Below, one piece after another: positions 1 to 5,848 of a DNA stretch of 8,156 nucleotides. Source of the DNA: Chloroflexi bacterium UBA4733 (GTDB taxonomy: Bacteria > Chloroflexota > UBA4733); NCBI GenBank assembly GCA_002404055.1, contig DHIZ01000252.1:22823-30978 (forward strand), written 5' to 3'. The notes under the pieces are model-generated. The model was not told the DNA's origin and searched no databases. It worked only from the letters and a program-made list of their open reading frames with translations. The position numbers and the translations under genes are program-made. Every line of letters begins with the position of its first letter. Position 1 is the first letter of the stretch.

Positions 1-1
1 G

Positions 2-21
2 CCCTACGATTCATCGTAGGG
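2..21. repeat. 20-bp perfect palindrome upstream of the solute-binding protein gene
   Basis: CCCTACGAT (2-10) and ATCGTAGGG (13-21) are exact reverse complements around a TC centre. As RNA this folds as an 8-bp stem with a TTCA loop. It ends 21 bases before the ribosome binding site of the next gene. It could be an operator, an intercistronic hairpin, or the terminator of a gene to the left of the window. No clear T-run follows (TGGCCTTTCG), so the terminator reading is weak. The window edge prevents a decision. Confidence 0.6.
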
Positions 22-42
22 TGGCCTTTCGTTCACGTCGTT

Positions 43-48
43 GGGGAG
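43..48 (+). promoter_or_regulatory. Ribosome binding site that decides the start of the solute-binding protein
   Basis: GGGGAG at 43-48 lies 7 bases before the ATG at 56. An in-frame TTG at 41 would place the start upstream of this Shine-Dalgarno sequence, so the ATG at 56 is the better start. Confidence 0.65.
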
Positions 49-55
49 ATGCAGC

Positions 56-1540
56 ATGACCAACACTGCGAAGCCGTCCGCCAGCCGAGTGTCCCGCCGC
101 CTGGCGCTTCTATTTGCCGCCACCGGCGGAACCGCCGCCTTGCTCACCGCCTGCGGTGGCAAGGTCACGACAACCGCGACAACAGCAGCGAGCGGTCCTG
201 CCACCAACGGAACCACAACACGTGCGGTCGTTGCCGGCAGCGCCAGCACTGTGGCGACCACCCAGGCACAGTCGCCAAGCACCACCGCCAGCCGCGTCGC
301 CAGTAGCCCCGCCACGAGCGTCGCCGGGGCCCAGCGTCCGCTCGTCGTGCAGCAATGGGATGCGCCAACGTCGCCCTTCGGCAAATGGCTGCTCACCTAC
401 CTGCAAGCCTTCCCGAAACAGTCGGGCATTCAACTCGACATCCGTCAGCACACGGGTGATGCTGCACAGGAACAGTCGGTCTGGGTTGCCTCCGGCGACG
501 TGCCCGACGTGTTCTTTCGCACCGGTCGTGGCGCTATACCCTATGCGGCCTTTGTCGACAAGAAGGTGATCCAGCCCCTGGATGCCTACGTCAAGAAAGA
601 CAATTTCGACCTCTCCGACTTCTGGCCGCGGGTGATCGAGTTGATGACGTCGCAGGGGCACCTCTGGGTCATCCCCCAGGACTTCAACCAGGAGCTCTTC
701 GGCTACAACCCTGCCTTTCTGCAGACGGCGGGTGTCAAAGCGCCGCCGTCCGACTGGACTGATCGGTCGTGGACGTGGGCGACGTTCCTGCAGACGGCGC
801 AGCAGACCCAGCATTATCTGACCACGCAGAGTGGCGCCGGCCGCTATGCCTACGGCCGCCCGAACAGCAGTTGGCAGCTCTGGGTCTGGACCAATGGCGG
901 GGACCTGCTCGATGCCAACTGGCAACAGATCGCCCTGGATCAGCCGGCGGCGCTGGAGGCCCTCGATTTTGCAGCCAAGCTGGCGCAGACCGAGCATGTG
1001 GCGCCGCGCCCTGCCGACAAGTTGCCGGCAGGAACGACGCTGGGCAGCCTGGCTGTGGCCATGGACGCGCTCTGGGCGGCCGGCTTCAACAACCTGCGGG
1101 GTGGCACGAAGAGTATGGACTTTGATACCGCGCTCTTTCCCCGCGGCGCCGGCGATTACGCCGCTTACGGTGGCGGGGGCGGCTACGTGATGTCGGCCAC
1201 ATCGAAGCAGCCCGAGGCAGCCTGGACATTGCTCAAGTACATTGGGGCGCCTGAGTACGCCAGGCAGAAGGTGACGGCCGGCGCACTGGGACCGCGCATC
1301 TCAACGGCCAAGCAGTATTTCGTGCAGGCAGGCATTCCACCCGCCCACGCTGCGGTGTACTTCGATGCCCCGGCCCATGCCCATTGGGAGCCGAACCTGA
1401 CGAACTGGCCGGACGTTGCCACCGCTATCGACAAAGCGCTGCTGCCCCTCTGGCAGGGCCAGCAGAATGCCAAGGATGCCGTAGCGGGCGGCAAGGCGGC
1501 CATCGAAGCGCTGATCAAGCAAGGCAGCGCCCTGCACTAG
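56..1540 (+). CDS. Sugar ABC transporter substrate-binding lipoprotein (solute-binding family 1)
   Basis: This is a 494-residue extracellular solute-binding protein that would capture a sugar or sugar derivative and deliver it to an ABC permease. Residues 11-33 form a lipoprotein signal: a twin-arginine pair (R14 R15), a hydrophobic stretch and the lipobox L-T-A-C, with C33 as the likely lipidated residue. Export through Tat is possible. Residues 37-93 are a low-complexity Ser/Thr/Ala linker. The binding domain starts near residue 95 with LVVQQWDAP and includes SGDVPDVFF and YNPAFLQTAGV-type segments that I associate with UgpB/MalE-like proteins. Length suits the family. The start is the ATG at 56. 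No permease gene follows; the next gene converges 14 bp away, so permeases must lie upstream of the window or elsewhere. The family is well supported; the ligand is unknown. Confidence 0.9.
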   Translation: MTNTAKPSASRVSRRLALLFAATGGTAALLTACGGKVTTTATTAASGPATNGTTTRAVVAGSASTVATTQAQSPSTTASRVASSPATSVAGAQRPLVVQQWDAPTSPFGKWLLTYLQAFPKQSGIQLDIRQHTGDAAQEQSVWVASGDVPDVFFRTGRGAIPYAAFVDKKVIQPLDAYVKKDNFDLSDFWPRVIELMTSQGHLWVIPQDFNQELFGYNPAFLQTAGVKAPPSDWTDRSWTWATFLQTAQQTQHYLTTQSGAGRYAYGRPNSSWQLWVWTNGGDLLDANWQQIALDQPAALEALDFAAKLAQTEHVAPRPADKLPAGTTLGSLAVAMDALWAAGFNNLRGGTKSMDFDTALFPRGAGDYAAYGGGGGYVMSATSKQPEAAWTLLKYIGAPEYARQKVTAGALGPRISTAKQYFVQAGIPPAHAAVYFDAPAHAHWEPNLTNWPDVATAIDKALLPLWQGQQNAKDAVAGGKAAIEALIKQGSALH

Positions 1541-1554
1541 GTCACTTCCCCTGC

Positions 1555-2427
1555 TCAGGTGGGGCGCGCGTTCAGCACGTACTCCACGCCCTGTGCTCTC
1601 GCTAGCTCGGCTGGCTCCGGGTCGATGCGCTCACCGGCGACGACAGGAAAGGCTGGACGCCCTAACCGAGCCAGGACGGCTGCCCGATCGGCGGCGCGCC
1701 GTACATCGTTGACGCCGATGCCGATCGAAACTTCCACCGCGAAATACACGTCGGCGCCATCCTCGCGGCGGCGACCCGTGAGTACCAGATCACTTTGCAT
1801 CACGTCCTGACGGTCGCCTCTGGCGATACGCCCCTCGTCCACAGCATCCTCAAGCAGGTCGGCAAGGGTGGAATGATCAATGACGCGAATCCGCCGGGCC
1901 AGATGGCTGAAATAGGCGCCGGCGCGGCGCTCGTACCGCGCCTCGGCCAGGTCGCCGAGGGCCGCGTCAAGGCGCGCCCCCTGGGCCTTCACTGTGGCCT
2001 CGTGGTCAACATGTGCTGCGGCAAGCACCTGAATCTGAACAGCGAGCGCATCCACGCGCGCCGTCAGCGCATCGAGGTGTTGGGTAAGGGCATCCACGCG
2101 CGCCGTCAGCGCATCGAGGTGTTGGGTAAGGGCATCCACGCGCGCGGTCAGCGCATCGAGGTGTTGGGTAAGGGCATCCACGCGCGCCGTCAGCGCATCC
2201 ACGCGGCCGATGAGCGCATCAAGGCGTTCAGCGATGGCGTCCACGCTGACCGTCAGTTTGGCGAGCTGCTCATCGGTGCGCATCTGCCCTTCGGCAATCC
2301 GGCGCACCAGCGCAGGCAGTTCCAGCAACTCGTCCGTCAGGACGCGGCGACGAAGCTCTGCTTGCCATTCCGGGTGTTGATCAAGCAGCCGCAATAGATC
2401 TTGAAAATCGTCGACGGCAAACGGCAT
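1555..2427 (-). CDS. Coiled-coil protein with a C-terminal PD-(D/E)XK-like domain
   Basis: The predicted protein has 290 residues. Residues 1-50 are a helical N-terminus (MPFAVDDFQDLLRLLDQHPE). Residues 55-165 form a long coiled coil built from heptads of the types LTARVDA and LTQHLDA. Residues 170-290 are a compact domain with D213 (SDLVL), E232-V-S234 in a YFAVEVS strand, then a helix DVRRAADRAAVLARLG and a strand FPVVAGE. That order recalls PD-(D/E)XK nuclease-like folds with Glu-x-Ser in place of Glu-x-Lys. Similar coiled-coil proteins are, from memory, common in Chloroflexota and cyanobacteria and have no known function. The open frame continues far upstream, but GGGGAGG at 2437-2443 sits 9 bases before the ATG at 2427 and directly abuts the ATG at 2436, so 2427 is preferred. 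It has no evident link to sugar metabolism. Whether it cleaves DNA cannot be judged; the missing Lys makes this doubtful. Confidence 0.75.
   Translation of the reverse strand: MPFAVDDFQDLLRLLDQHPEWQAELRRRVLTDELLELPALVRRIAEGQMRTDEQLAKLTVSVDAIAERLDALIGRVDALTARVDALTQHLDALTARVDALTQHLDALTARVDALTQHLDALTARVDALAVQIQVLAAAHVDHEATVKAQGARLDAALGDLAEARYERRAGAYFSHLARRIRVIDHSTLADLLEDAVDEGRIARGDRQDVMQSDLVLTGRRREDGADVYFAVEVSIGIGVNDVRRAADRAAVLARLGRPAFPVVAGERIDPEPAELARAQGVEYVLNARPT
2048..2199. repeat. 42-bp tandem repeat, about 3.6 copies, inside the coiled-coil gene
   Basis: Units start at 2048, 2090, 2132 and 2174. The first two are identical over 42 bp. The third differs by one base (C to G at 2146). The fourth matches for 26 bp to 2199 and then diverges. 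Each unit encodes 14 residues, that is two heptads of the coiled coil, so gain or loss of a unit keeps the frame and the heptad register. Weaker heptad repeats continue to about 2250. Confidence 0.95.
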
Positions 2428-2436
2428 AGCAGGCAT

Positions 2437-2443
2437 CCTCCCC
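2437..2443 (-). promoter_or_regulatory. Ribosome binding site of the coiled-coil gene
   Basis: On the minus strand GGGGAGG (2443 to 2437) precedes two in-frame ATGs. It touches the first (2436), which is too close, and lies 9 bases from the second (2427), which is suitable. This sets the start at 2427. Confidence 0.6.
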
Positions 2444-2448
2444 TTGCG

Positions 2449-2454
2449 AGTATA
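2449..2454 (-). promoter_or_regulatory. Possible -10 element of the coiled-coil gene
   Basis: The minus strand reads GGTATACTCGCAAGGGGAGG, with TATACT at 2454-2449. No convincing -35 is seen. A start 6-7 bases downstream would put the first transcribed base at the edge of the Shine-Dalgarno sequence, giving a leader of about 16 bases. The rest of the 2428-2507 gap holds a short GC hairpin (CAGGC 2463-2467, GCCTG 2474-2478) that could slow read-through from the oxidoreductase upstream but has no T-run. Confidence 0.3.
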
Positions 2455-2507
2455 CCGCCGGTCAGGCGCGGGGGCCTGCCTCTTTGCTTCCCACGAGGAA
2501 CCGCCCG

Positions 2508-3521
2508 TTAGCCGACGCGTTCGGCCAGGCCGGAGCGGGACGACTTGTAGGCGGCCTCGGAGATCTGGGCAACGCGCAAGCCGTAGATCGGCCCGGCCTG
2601 CGGCTCCAGCGCCTCGCCGGCGATCACCTGCATGAAGTTGGCGACAGGCCGGCTCTCGCGCCCGCTGCCGCGCAGGATGCGCGTGTCTTGCCCCTTCTTG
2701 TGCAGCGTCAACTGGCCGTCCCGGATGTTCAGCACGCCCTCCGAGCCATAAAAGGAGAACTCCTCGCGCCAGTTTTCCTGAGAGAGGCTGGTGGCGGCGA
2801 AAGTGCCGCAAGCGCCGTTGGTGAAGCGGATAGAGAGGGCGGTGACGACATCCACCAGCGTGCCGTAGTTGTCCATCTGGGCGAAGACCTGCTGCGGGGC
2901 CAGGCCGGAGACGTACAGCATCATGTCGTTGATGTGGCTGCCGGTATCCATGAAGTGACCGCCGCCGGACATCGCCGGGTCGGCCCGCCAGGTGCGGCTG
3001 GGGTCGCGGAAGACCTCAATGCAGTCCTGGGCAATGAGCACCGTCACCAGGCGAATGTCGCCGATCTCCCCGTTCTTCACGACCTCATGCGCGCGGCGAT
3101 AGAGTGGGTTGCCGTGGCGCTGGTAGGCGATCGCCAGCACCTTGCCGTTGCGTTCGGCAGCCTCCATCGAGGCCCGCGCCCCCGCCGCCGTAGTGGCCAT
3201 TGGCTTTTCACAGAGCACGTGCAGACCGGCGTCCAGGCAGATGCGGATGTGCTGGTCGTGCTGCGTGTGCGGCGTGGCAATCACCACTGCATCGCAGATG
3301 CCGGCGCTGGCCAGGGTGCCGACATCGGTAAAGCGCGTCACGTCGCTTCCTTTGAGCGCGGGGACACGCTCCAGGAAGCGATCGATAGCAGCATCGTTGA
3401 TGTCACAGGCGGCGACGACGCGGGCATCGTCCCGCGCCGCTATTTCACGGGCATGGCTCGACCCCATGCCGCCGGTGCCGATGATGCCGAACCGCACGGG
3501 TACGCCGGATTGCTGGGCCAT
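2508..3521 (-). CDS. Gfo/Idh/MocA family oxidoreductase (copy 1)
   Basis: A 337-residue cytoplasmic NAD(P)-dependent sugar or polyol dehydrogenase of the glucose-fructose oxidoreductase/inositol dehydrogenase family. Residues 10-20 carry the Rossmann motif G15-T-G-G-M-G20. The conserved E105-K106-P107 supplies the catalytic Lys. The GGGHFMDTGSHINDMM segment gives D192 and H196, matching the Asp-x3-His pair seen in inositol dehydrogenase, so the active site looks complete. Residues 200-337 form the usual C-terminal sheet domain. Length is typical. The ATG at 3521 has GAGGAG (3530-3535) 8 bases upstream. A promoter candidate lies at 3617-3644, so it may be transcribed on its own as well as with the upstream dehydrogenase. 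Substrate cannot be assigned; inositol, sugar phosphates, uronates or deoxy-sugars are all possible for the family. Confidence 0.92.
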   Translation of the reverse strand: MAQQSGVPVRFGIIGTGGMGSSHAREIAARDDARVVAACDINDAAIDRFLERVPALKGSDVTRFTDVGTLASAGICDAVVIATPHTQHDQHIRICLDAGLHVLCEKPMATTAAGARASMEAAERNGKVLAIAYQRHGNPLYRRAHEVVKNGEIGDIRLVTVLIAQDCIEVFRDPSRTWRADPAMSGGGHFMDTGSHINDMMLYVSGLAPQQVFAQMDNYGTLVDVVTALSIRFTNGACGTFAATSLSQENWREEFSFYGSEGVLNIRDGQLTLHKKGQDTRILRGSGRESRPVANFMQVIAGEALEPQAGPIYGLRVAQISEAAYKSSRSGLAERVG

Positions 3522-3556
3522 TGGGCTGACTCCTCATTACTCCTGGGCACCCCGGA

Positions 3557-3580
3557 CCACCCAACCAGCGGGTGGGGTTG
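3557..3580. repeat. Hairpin in the leader of the first Gfo/Idh/MocA gene
   Basis: CCACCC (3557-3562) can pair with GGGTGG (3570-3575) around a 7-base loop. CCAACC/GGGTTG offers an overlapping alternative. It lies between the promoter candidate and the ribosome binding site, so it would be in the 5' leader. Function unknown. Confidence 0.35.
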
Positions 3581-3616
3581 CCCTTCCTTGTTCGTCGATT
3601 TCTCGCGTCTCACCCT

Positions 3617-3644
3617 ATTGTATACTGAAGATACGTTGGGGCAA
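3617..3644 (-). promoter_or_regulatory. Promoter candidate for the first Gfo/Idh/MocA gene
   Basis: On the minus strand TTGCCC (3644-3639) and TACAAT (3622-3617) are separated by 16 bases, a fair sigma-70-like pair. This AT-richer patch stands out in GC-rich surroundings. The start codon lies about 95 bases downstream. The remainder of the 3522-3752 gap, toward the dehydrogenase stop codon, holds a small hairpin (CTCGG 3676-3680, CCGAG 3687-3691) without a T-run and nothing else I recognise. Confidence 0.5.
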
Positions 3645-3752
3645 TCAGATGGTCTTCCCGGCAACGCACCACATGCTCGGGATAGTCCGAGACCCCATCC
3701 CCCTTCCCGGTACTGCACATCTGATGATCCCGCATCCGGCGCCACCGGCCTC

Positions 3753-4784
3753 TCACGGTTGGAGCACGACTTTGGGCACTTCCAGGCGGTCCATGCGTTC
3801 GAAGGCGGCGCGCCAGTTGGCCAGCGGATAGACGTTGAGGAACGGCTCCAGGTCAAGGCGGCCGGCACCCATCAGCTTGAGCACGCGCTCCCAGGCGCCC
3901 CAGTTGTGACTGAAGGAGCCTTGCAGCGTGGCCGCCTTGGCGATCAAGGGGTCCAGCGAGAAGCCAACCGGCCCCGGACCCCAACCGATCTTGGTGATCT
4001 GGCCCTCCGGGCGCACCATCTGCAGCGCTTGCTGCAGGGTGGCGGAGACGCCGACGGCGTCGATCACCAGGTCGGCGCCGAAGCCGTTACCCAACTCCAG
4101 CACCCGCGCCACCGCGTCCGTCTCGTCCGCCACGATGACCTCGTCGGCGCCGAAGCGCTGGGCCAGTTCCAGGCGCTTGGCGTCACGACGCAAGCCGACC
4201 AGCACCAGGCGGGCCGGACCGGTGTTGCGCAGCATCTGCGTGACCAGGAGGCCGATCGGGCCGGGCCCGAGGACGACCGCCAGGTCGCCGGGACGCGGGT
4301 GGGACTTCTCCACGACGGCGTTGAAGGCCACGGCGCAAGGTTCGGTCAGGGCGGCCTGCTCCCAGGTGACGTTGTCGGGGATGCGGTGCAGCAGGCGCGG
4401 TTCGGCCTTGACGAACTCGGCGGCGGCGCCGTCCACACCGTAGCCGAAGCCCAGGCGTTCCGGGCAGAGGTTGTAGTGGCCCGTTCGGCACATCGGGCAA
4501 TGGCCGCAGACGCGGGCCGCCGTCTCGCAGGCGACGCGGTCGCCGACATGCCAACCGGTCACGTCGGACCCTACCTCGACCACCTCGCCGCAGAACTCGT
4601 GGCCCAGCGTCACCGGCCAGTTGACGGCCCAGGCTTGCGTGCCGTGCCACTGGTGGAGATCACTGCCGCAGATGCCGATGCCGCGCGAGCGCAGCAACAC
4701 CTCGCCGGGACGAATCTGCGGTTTCGGCACGTCCCGCAGTTCCACGGAGCCGGGCGTGCCGGAATAGTTGACCAGTGCTTGCAT
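3753..4784 (-). CDS. Zinc-dependent medium-chain alcohol/polyol dehydrogenase
   Basis: A 343-residue member of the zinc-dependent MDR superfamily, close in pattern to threonine, sorbitol and galactitol-phosphate dehydrogenases. Catalytic zinc ligands are visible as C39 (GICGSD) and H62-E63 (GHE), with E148 (TEP) as a further candidate. The structural zinc lobe has all four cysteines, C93, C96, C99 and C107. The NAD(P) site is G173-P-G-P-I-G178. Length is normal and nothing is broken. Two adjacent ATGs occur (4787 and 4784); GGAG at 4792-4795 lies 4 and 7 bases away respectively, so 4784 is chosen. The gene probably oxidises a secondary hydroxyl of a polyol or sugar acid to a keto group, which would fit its oxidoreductase and aldolase neighbours. 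Substrate is not determinable. The leader carries two overlapping hairpins. Confidence 0.92.
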   Translation of the reverse strand: MQALVNYSGTPGSVELRDVPKPQIRPGEVLLRSRGIGICGSDLHQWHGTQAWAVNWPVTLGHEFCGEVVEVGSDVTGWHVGDRVACETAARVCGHCPMCRTGHYNLCPERLGFGYGVDGAAAEFVKAEPRLLHRIPDNVTWEQAALTEPCAVAFNAVVEKSHPRPGDLAVVLGPGPIGLLVTQMLRNTGPARLVLVGLRRDAKRLELAQRFGADEVIVADETDAVARVLELGNGFGADLVIDAVGVSATLQQALQMVRPEGQITKIGWGPGPVGFSLDPLIAKAATLQGSFSHNWGAWERVLKLMGAGRLDLEPFLNVYPLANWRAAFERMDRLEVPKVVLQP

Positions 4785-4803
4785 CATGTATCTCCACAGT
4801 GGC

Positions 4804-4840
4804 GGGCGAACGCCCAACGGCCACAGCCATCGCCGTTGGG
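4804..4840. promoter_or_regulatory. Two overlapping hairpins in the leader of the zinc dehydrogenase gene
   Basis: CCCAACGGC (4813-4821) pairs perfectly with GCCGTTGGG (4832-4840), a 9-bp stem with a 10-base loop. GGGCG (4804-4808) pairs with CGCCC (4811-4815). The two share bases 4813-4815 and cannot form in full together. The second lies about 8 bases upstream of the Shine-Dalgarno sequence. The arrangement would allow attenuator-like switching, or the long stem may be an operator. No T-run follows on either strand. Function is inferred only. Confidence 0.5.
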
Positions 4841-4870
4841 AACTGGCCCCAGGGTATCACGAGTTGGCAG

Positions 4871-5056
4871 TCACCGTACCTTTGACCCGGCGCACTCCCG
4901 GCGGACGATATCGCGCAGCACGGCCTCCAGGTCTTCCCGGCGCAAGCCGCCGACCGCCTGCGCCGGGATGTCGACGGCGGCGACCACGCCCATCACGACG
5001 CAGTGGGTGGCCCCTGCCTTCGCCATCATCGCTACTTCCAGTTAGCCGCCATTCAT
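4871..5056 (-). pseudogene. Decayed remnant resembling hexulose-6-phosphate synthase, or a 52-residue small protein
   Basis: On the minus strand a frame reads M-N-G-G-stop-L-E-V-A-M-M-A-K-A-G-A-T-H-C-V-V-M-G. With Tyr in place of the stop (TAA at 5042-5044), this matches my memory of the GGYLE(V/A)xMMAKAGATxVVVMG stretch of bacterial hexulose-6-phosphate synthase-like proteins (OMP decarboxylase superfamily). It continues with VDIPAQAVGGL, recalling a later strand and loop of the same fold, then REDLEAVLRDIVRR, a plausible C-terminal helix. The spacing is far too short for an intact enzyme, suggesting internal deletions near 4984 and 4942. Third codon positions are GC-rich, as in real genes here. 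The alternative is a live 52-residue protein from ATG 5029 to the stop at 4871, with GGAAG 5 bases upstream. The identification is from memory and needs a search. Confidence 0.4.
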
Positions 5057-5113
5057 ATAGGTGACTTCTGTCCGCAAGGTCCAAAAGAGTAGACGATCGG
5101 CGGAGAAACAGAG

Positions 5114-5144
5114 AAGGCGTGAGCGCATTTCCTAACGACGCCTT
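5114..5144 (-). terminator. Possible weak terminator after the cupin gene
   Basis: AAGGCGT (5114-5120) and ACGCCTT (5138-5144) are exact inverted repeats with a 17-base loop. They overlap the cupin stop codon (5143-5145). On the minus strand the stem is followed by CTCTGTTTCTCC, pyrimidine-rich but not a clean T-run. It would separate the cupin transcript from the decayed gene and the dehydrogenase. Confidence 0.35.
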
Positions 5145-5787
5145 AGCGCGCCGCCGCCGAGGCGGCGACCGCGTTCCAGGCGCCCGCGAGCGCCGCGCTG
5201 TCGCGGAAGATGGGGAAGAGGCGCTCCCAGAGCGCGTCGAGCGTCGTCTGGAACGCCTCACGATCGGTCGTCGCGCCGCTGCCGCCATGCAGCCGGTTGA
5301 GCAGCCGGTCATGGTCGACGGCAGCGGCCTGGACCACGGTGACCAGCGCGCGCATTGCTTCCTGTTGGCGCTCAACCAGTTCCGCGATGCCCGGCTCCGG
5401 TTCCGACTGTTCGGCGCGCTCCTTCGCCGTCGAGCCGCCGTACCGGGGCGGCCGCTTCTGCCCGTGCTCATCCCAGAAGGTGTGGGTCGGCTCGATGTGC
5501 GGGGTAACGGAGAGGTACATCGTCGCGGGCGCATCCTCGGGATTGCTTGCCTGGTGCAACTGGTTCGCGCGGACGAGGCAGAAGTTGCCCGGCAGCAGGT
5601 CGACGGTCTCGCCATCGACGTCGAAGCGTACGTGCCCGTCGAGCACCAGGAAGACTTCGTGGCCCAGGTCGTGGCTGTGGCGTGTATGCACCTCGTGCGG
5701 CTCCAGGTAGATGAATCGCGAGCGGATCTCCGGCGTGATCTCCAGGTTCCGGATATCCGTACGGTAGTCGTAGACGCGGATCGACAT
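5143..5787 (-). CDS. Cupin-domain protein
   Basis: A 214-residue protein with one N-terminal cupin barrel (about residues 20-95). Motif 1 shows H37-x-H39 and E44 then G51 (HTRHSHDLGHEVFLVLDG). Motif 2 shows P66-G67 and H78 then N82 (LLPGNFCLVRANQLHQASN). Two His, Glu and a third His would bind a metal. Residues 115-214 are a mostly helical extension (ERQQEAMRALVTVVQAAAVDHDRLLNRL) that I cannot place in a family. The ATG at 5787 has GAGGAG 4 bases upstream; the longer open frame upstream overlaps the next gene and is rejected. It lies 61 bp downstream of the second Gfo/Idh/MocA gene on the same strand and is probably co-transcribed. Cupins next to such genes may be isomerases, sugar-binding proteins or dioxygenases. 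There is no helix-turn-helix, so a regulator is less likely. Confidence 0.85.
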   Translation of the reverse strand: MSIRVYDYRTDIRNLEITPEIRSRFIYLEPHEVHTRHSHDLGHEVFLVLDGHVRFDVDGETVDLLPGNFCLVRANQLHQASNPEDAPATMYLSVTPHIEPTHTFWDEHGQKRPPRYGGSTAKERAEQSEPEPGIAELVERQQEAMRALVTVVQAAAVDHDRLLNRLHGGSGATTDREAFQTTLDALWERLFPIFRDSAALAGAWNAVAASAAAR

Positions 5788-5848
5788 GGAACTCCTCTTT
5801 TCGTTACTCGGTACGATGAGCGGACGCTGAACGCTTGCGGCGGGACGG

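Noticed and set aside
110..997. A 295-codon minus-strand open frame
   Set aside because: It is antisense to the solute-binding protein, has Arg/Gly-rich composition and no recognisable motif.
2048..2199. Possible CRISPR array
   Set aside because: The repeats are directly tandem with no unique spacers and encode coiled-coil heptads in frame.
3621..3626. Plus-strand -10 (TATACT)
   Set aside because: There is no plus-strand gene downstream and no matching -35; the minus-strand reading explains the patch better.
2484..5045. An 853-codon plus-strand open frame
   Set aside because: It lies antisense to the first Gfo/Idh/MocA gene and the zinc dehydrogenase, both with clear motifs. High GC with few stops explains it.
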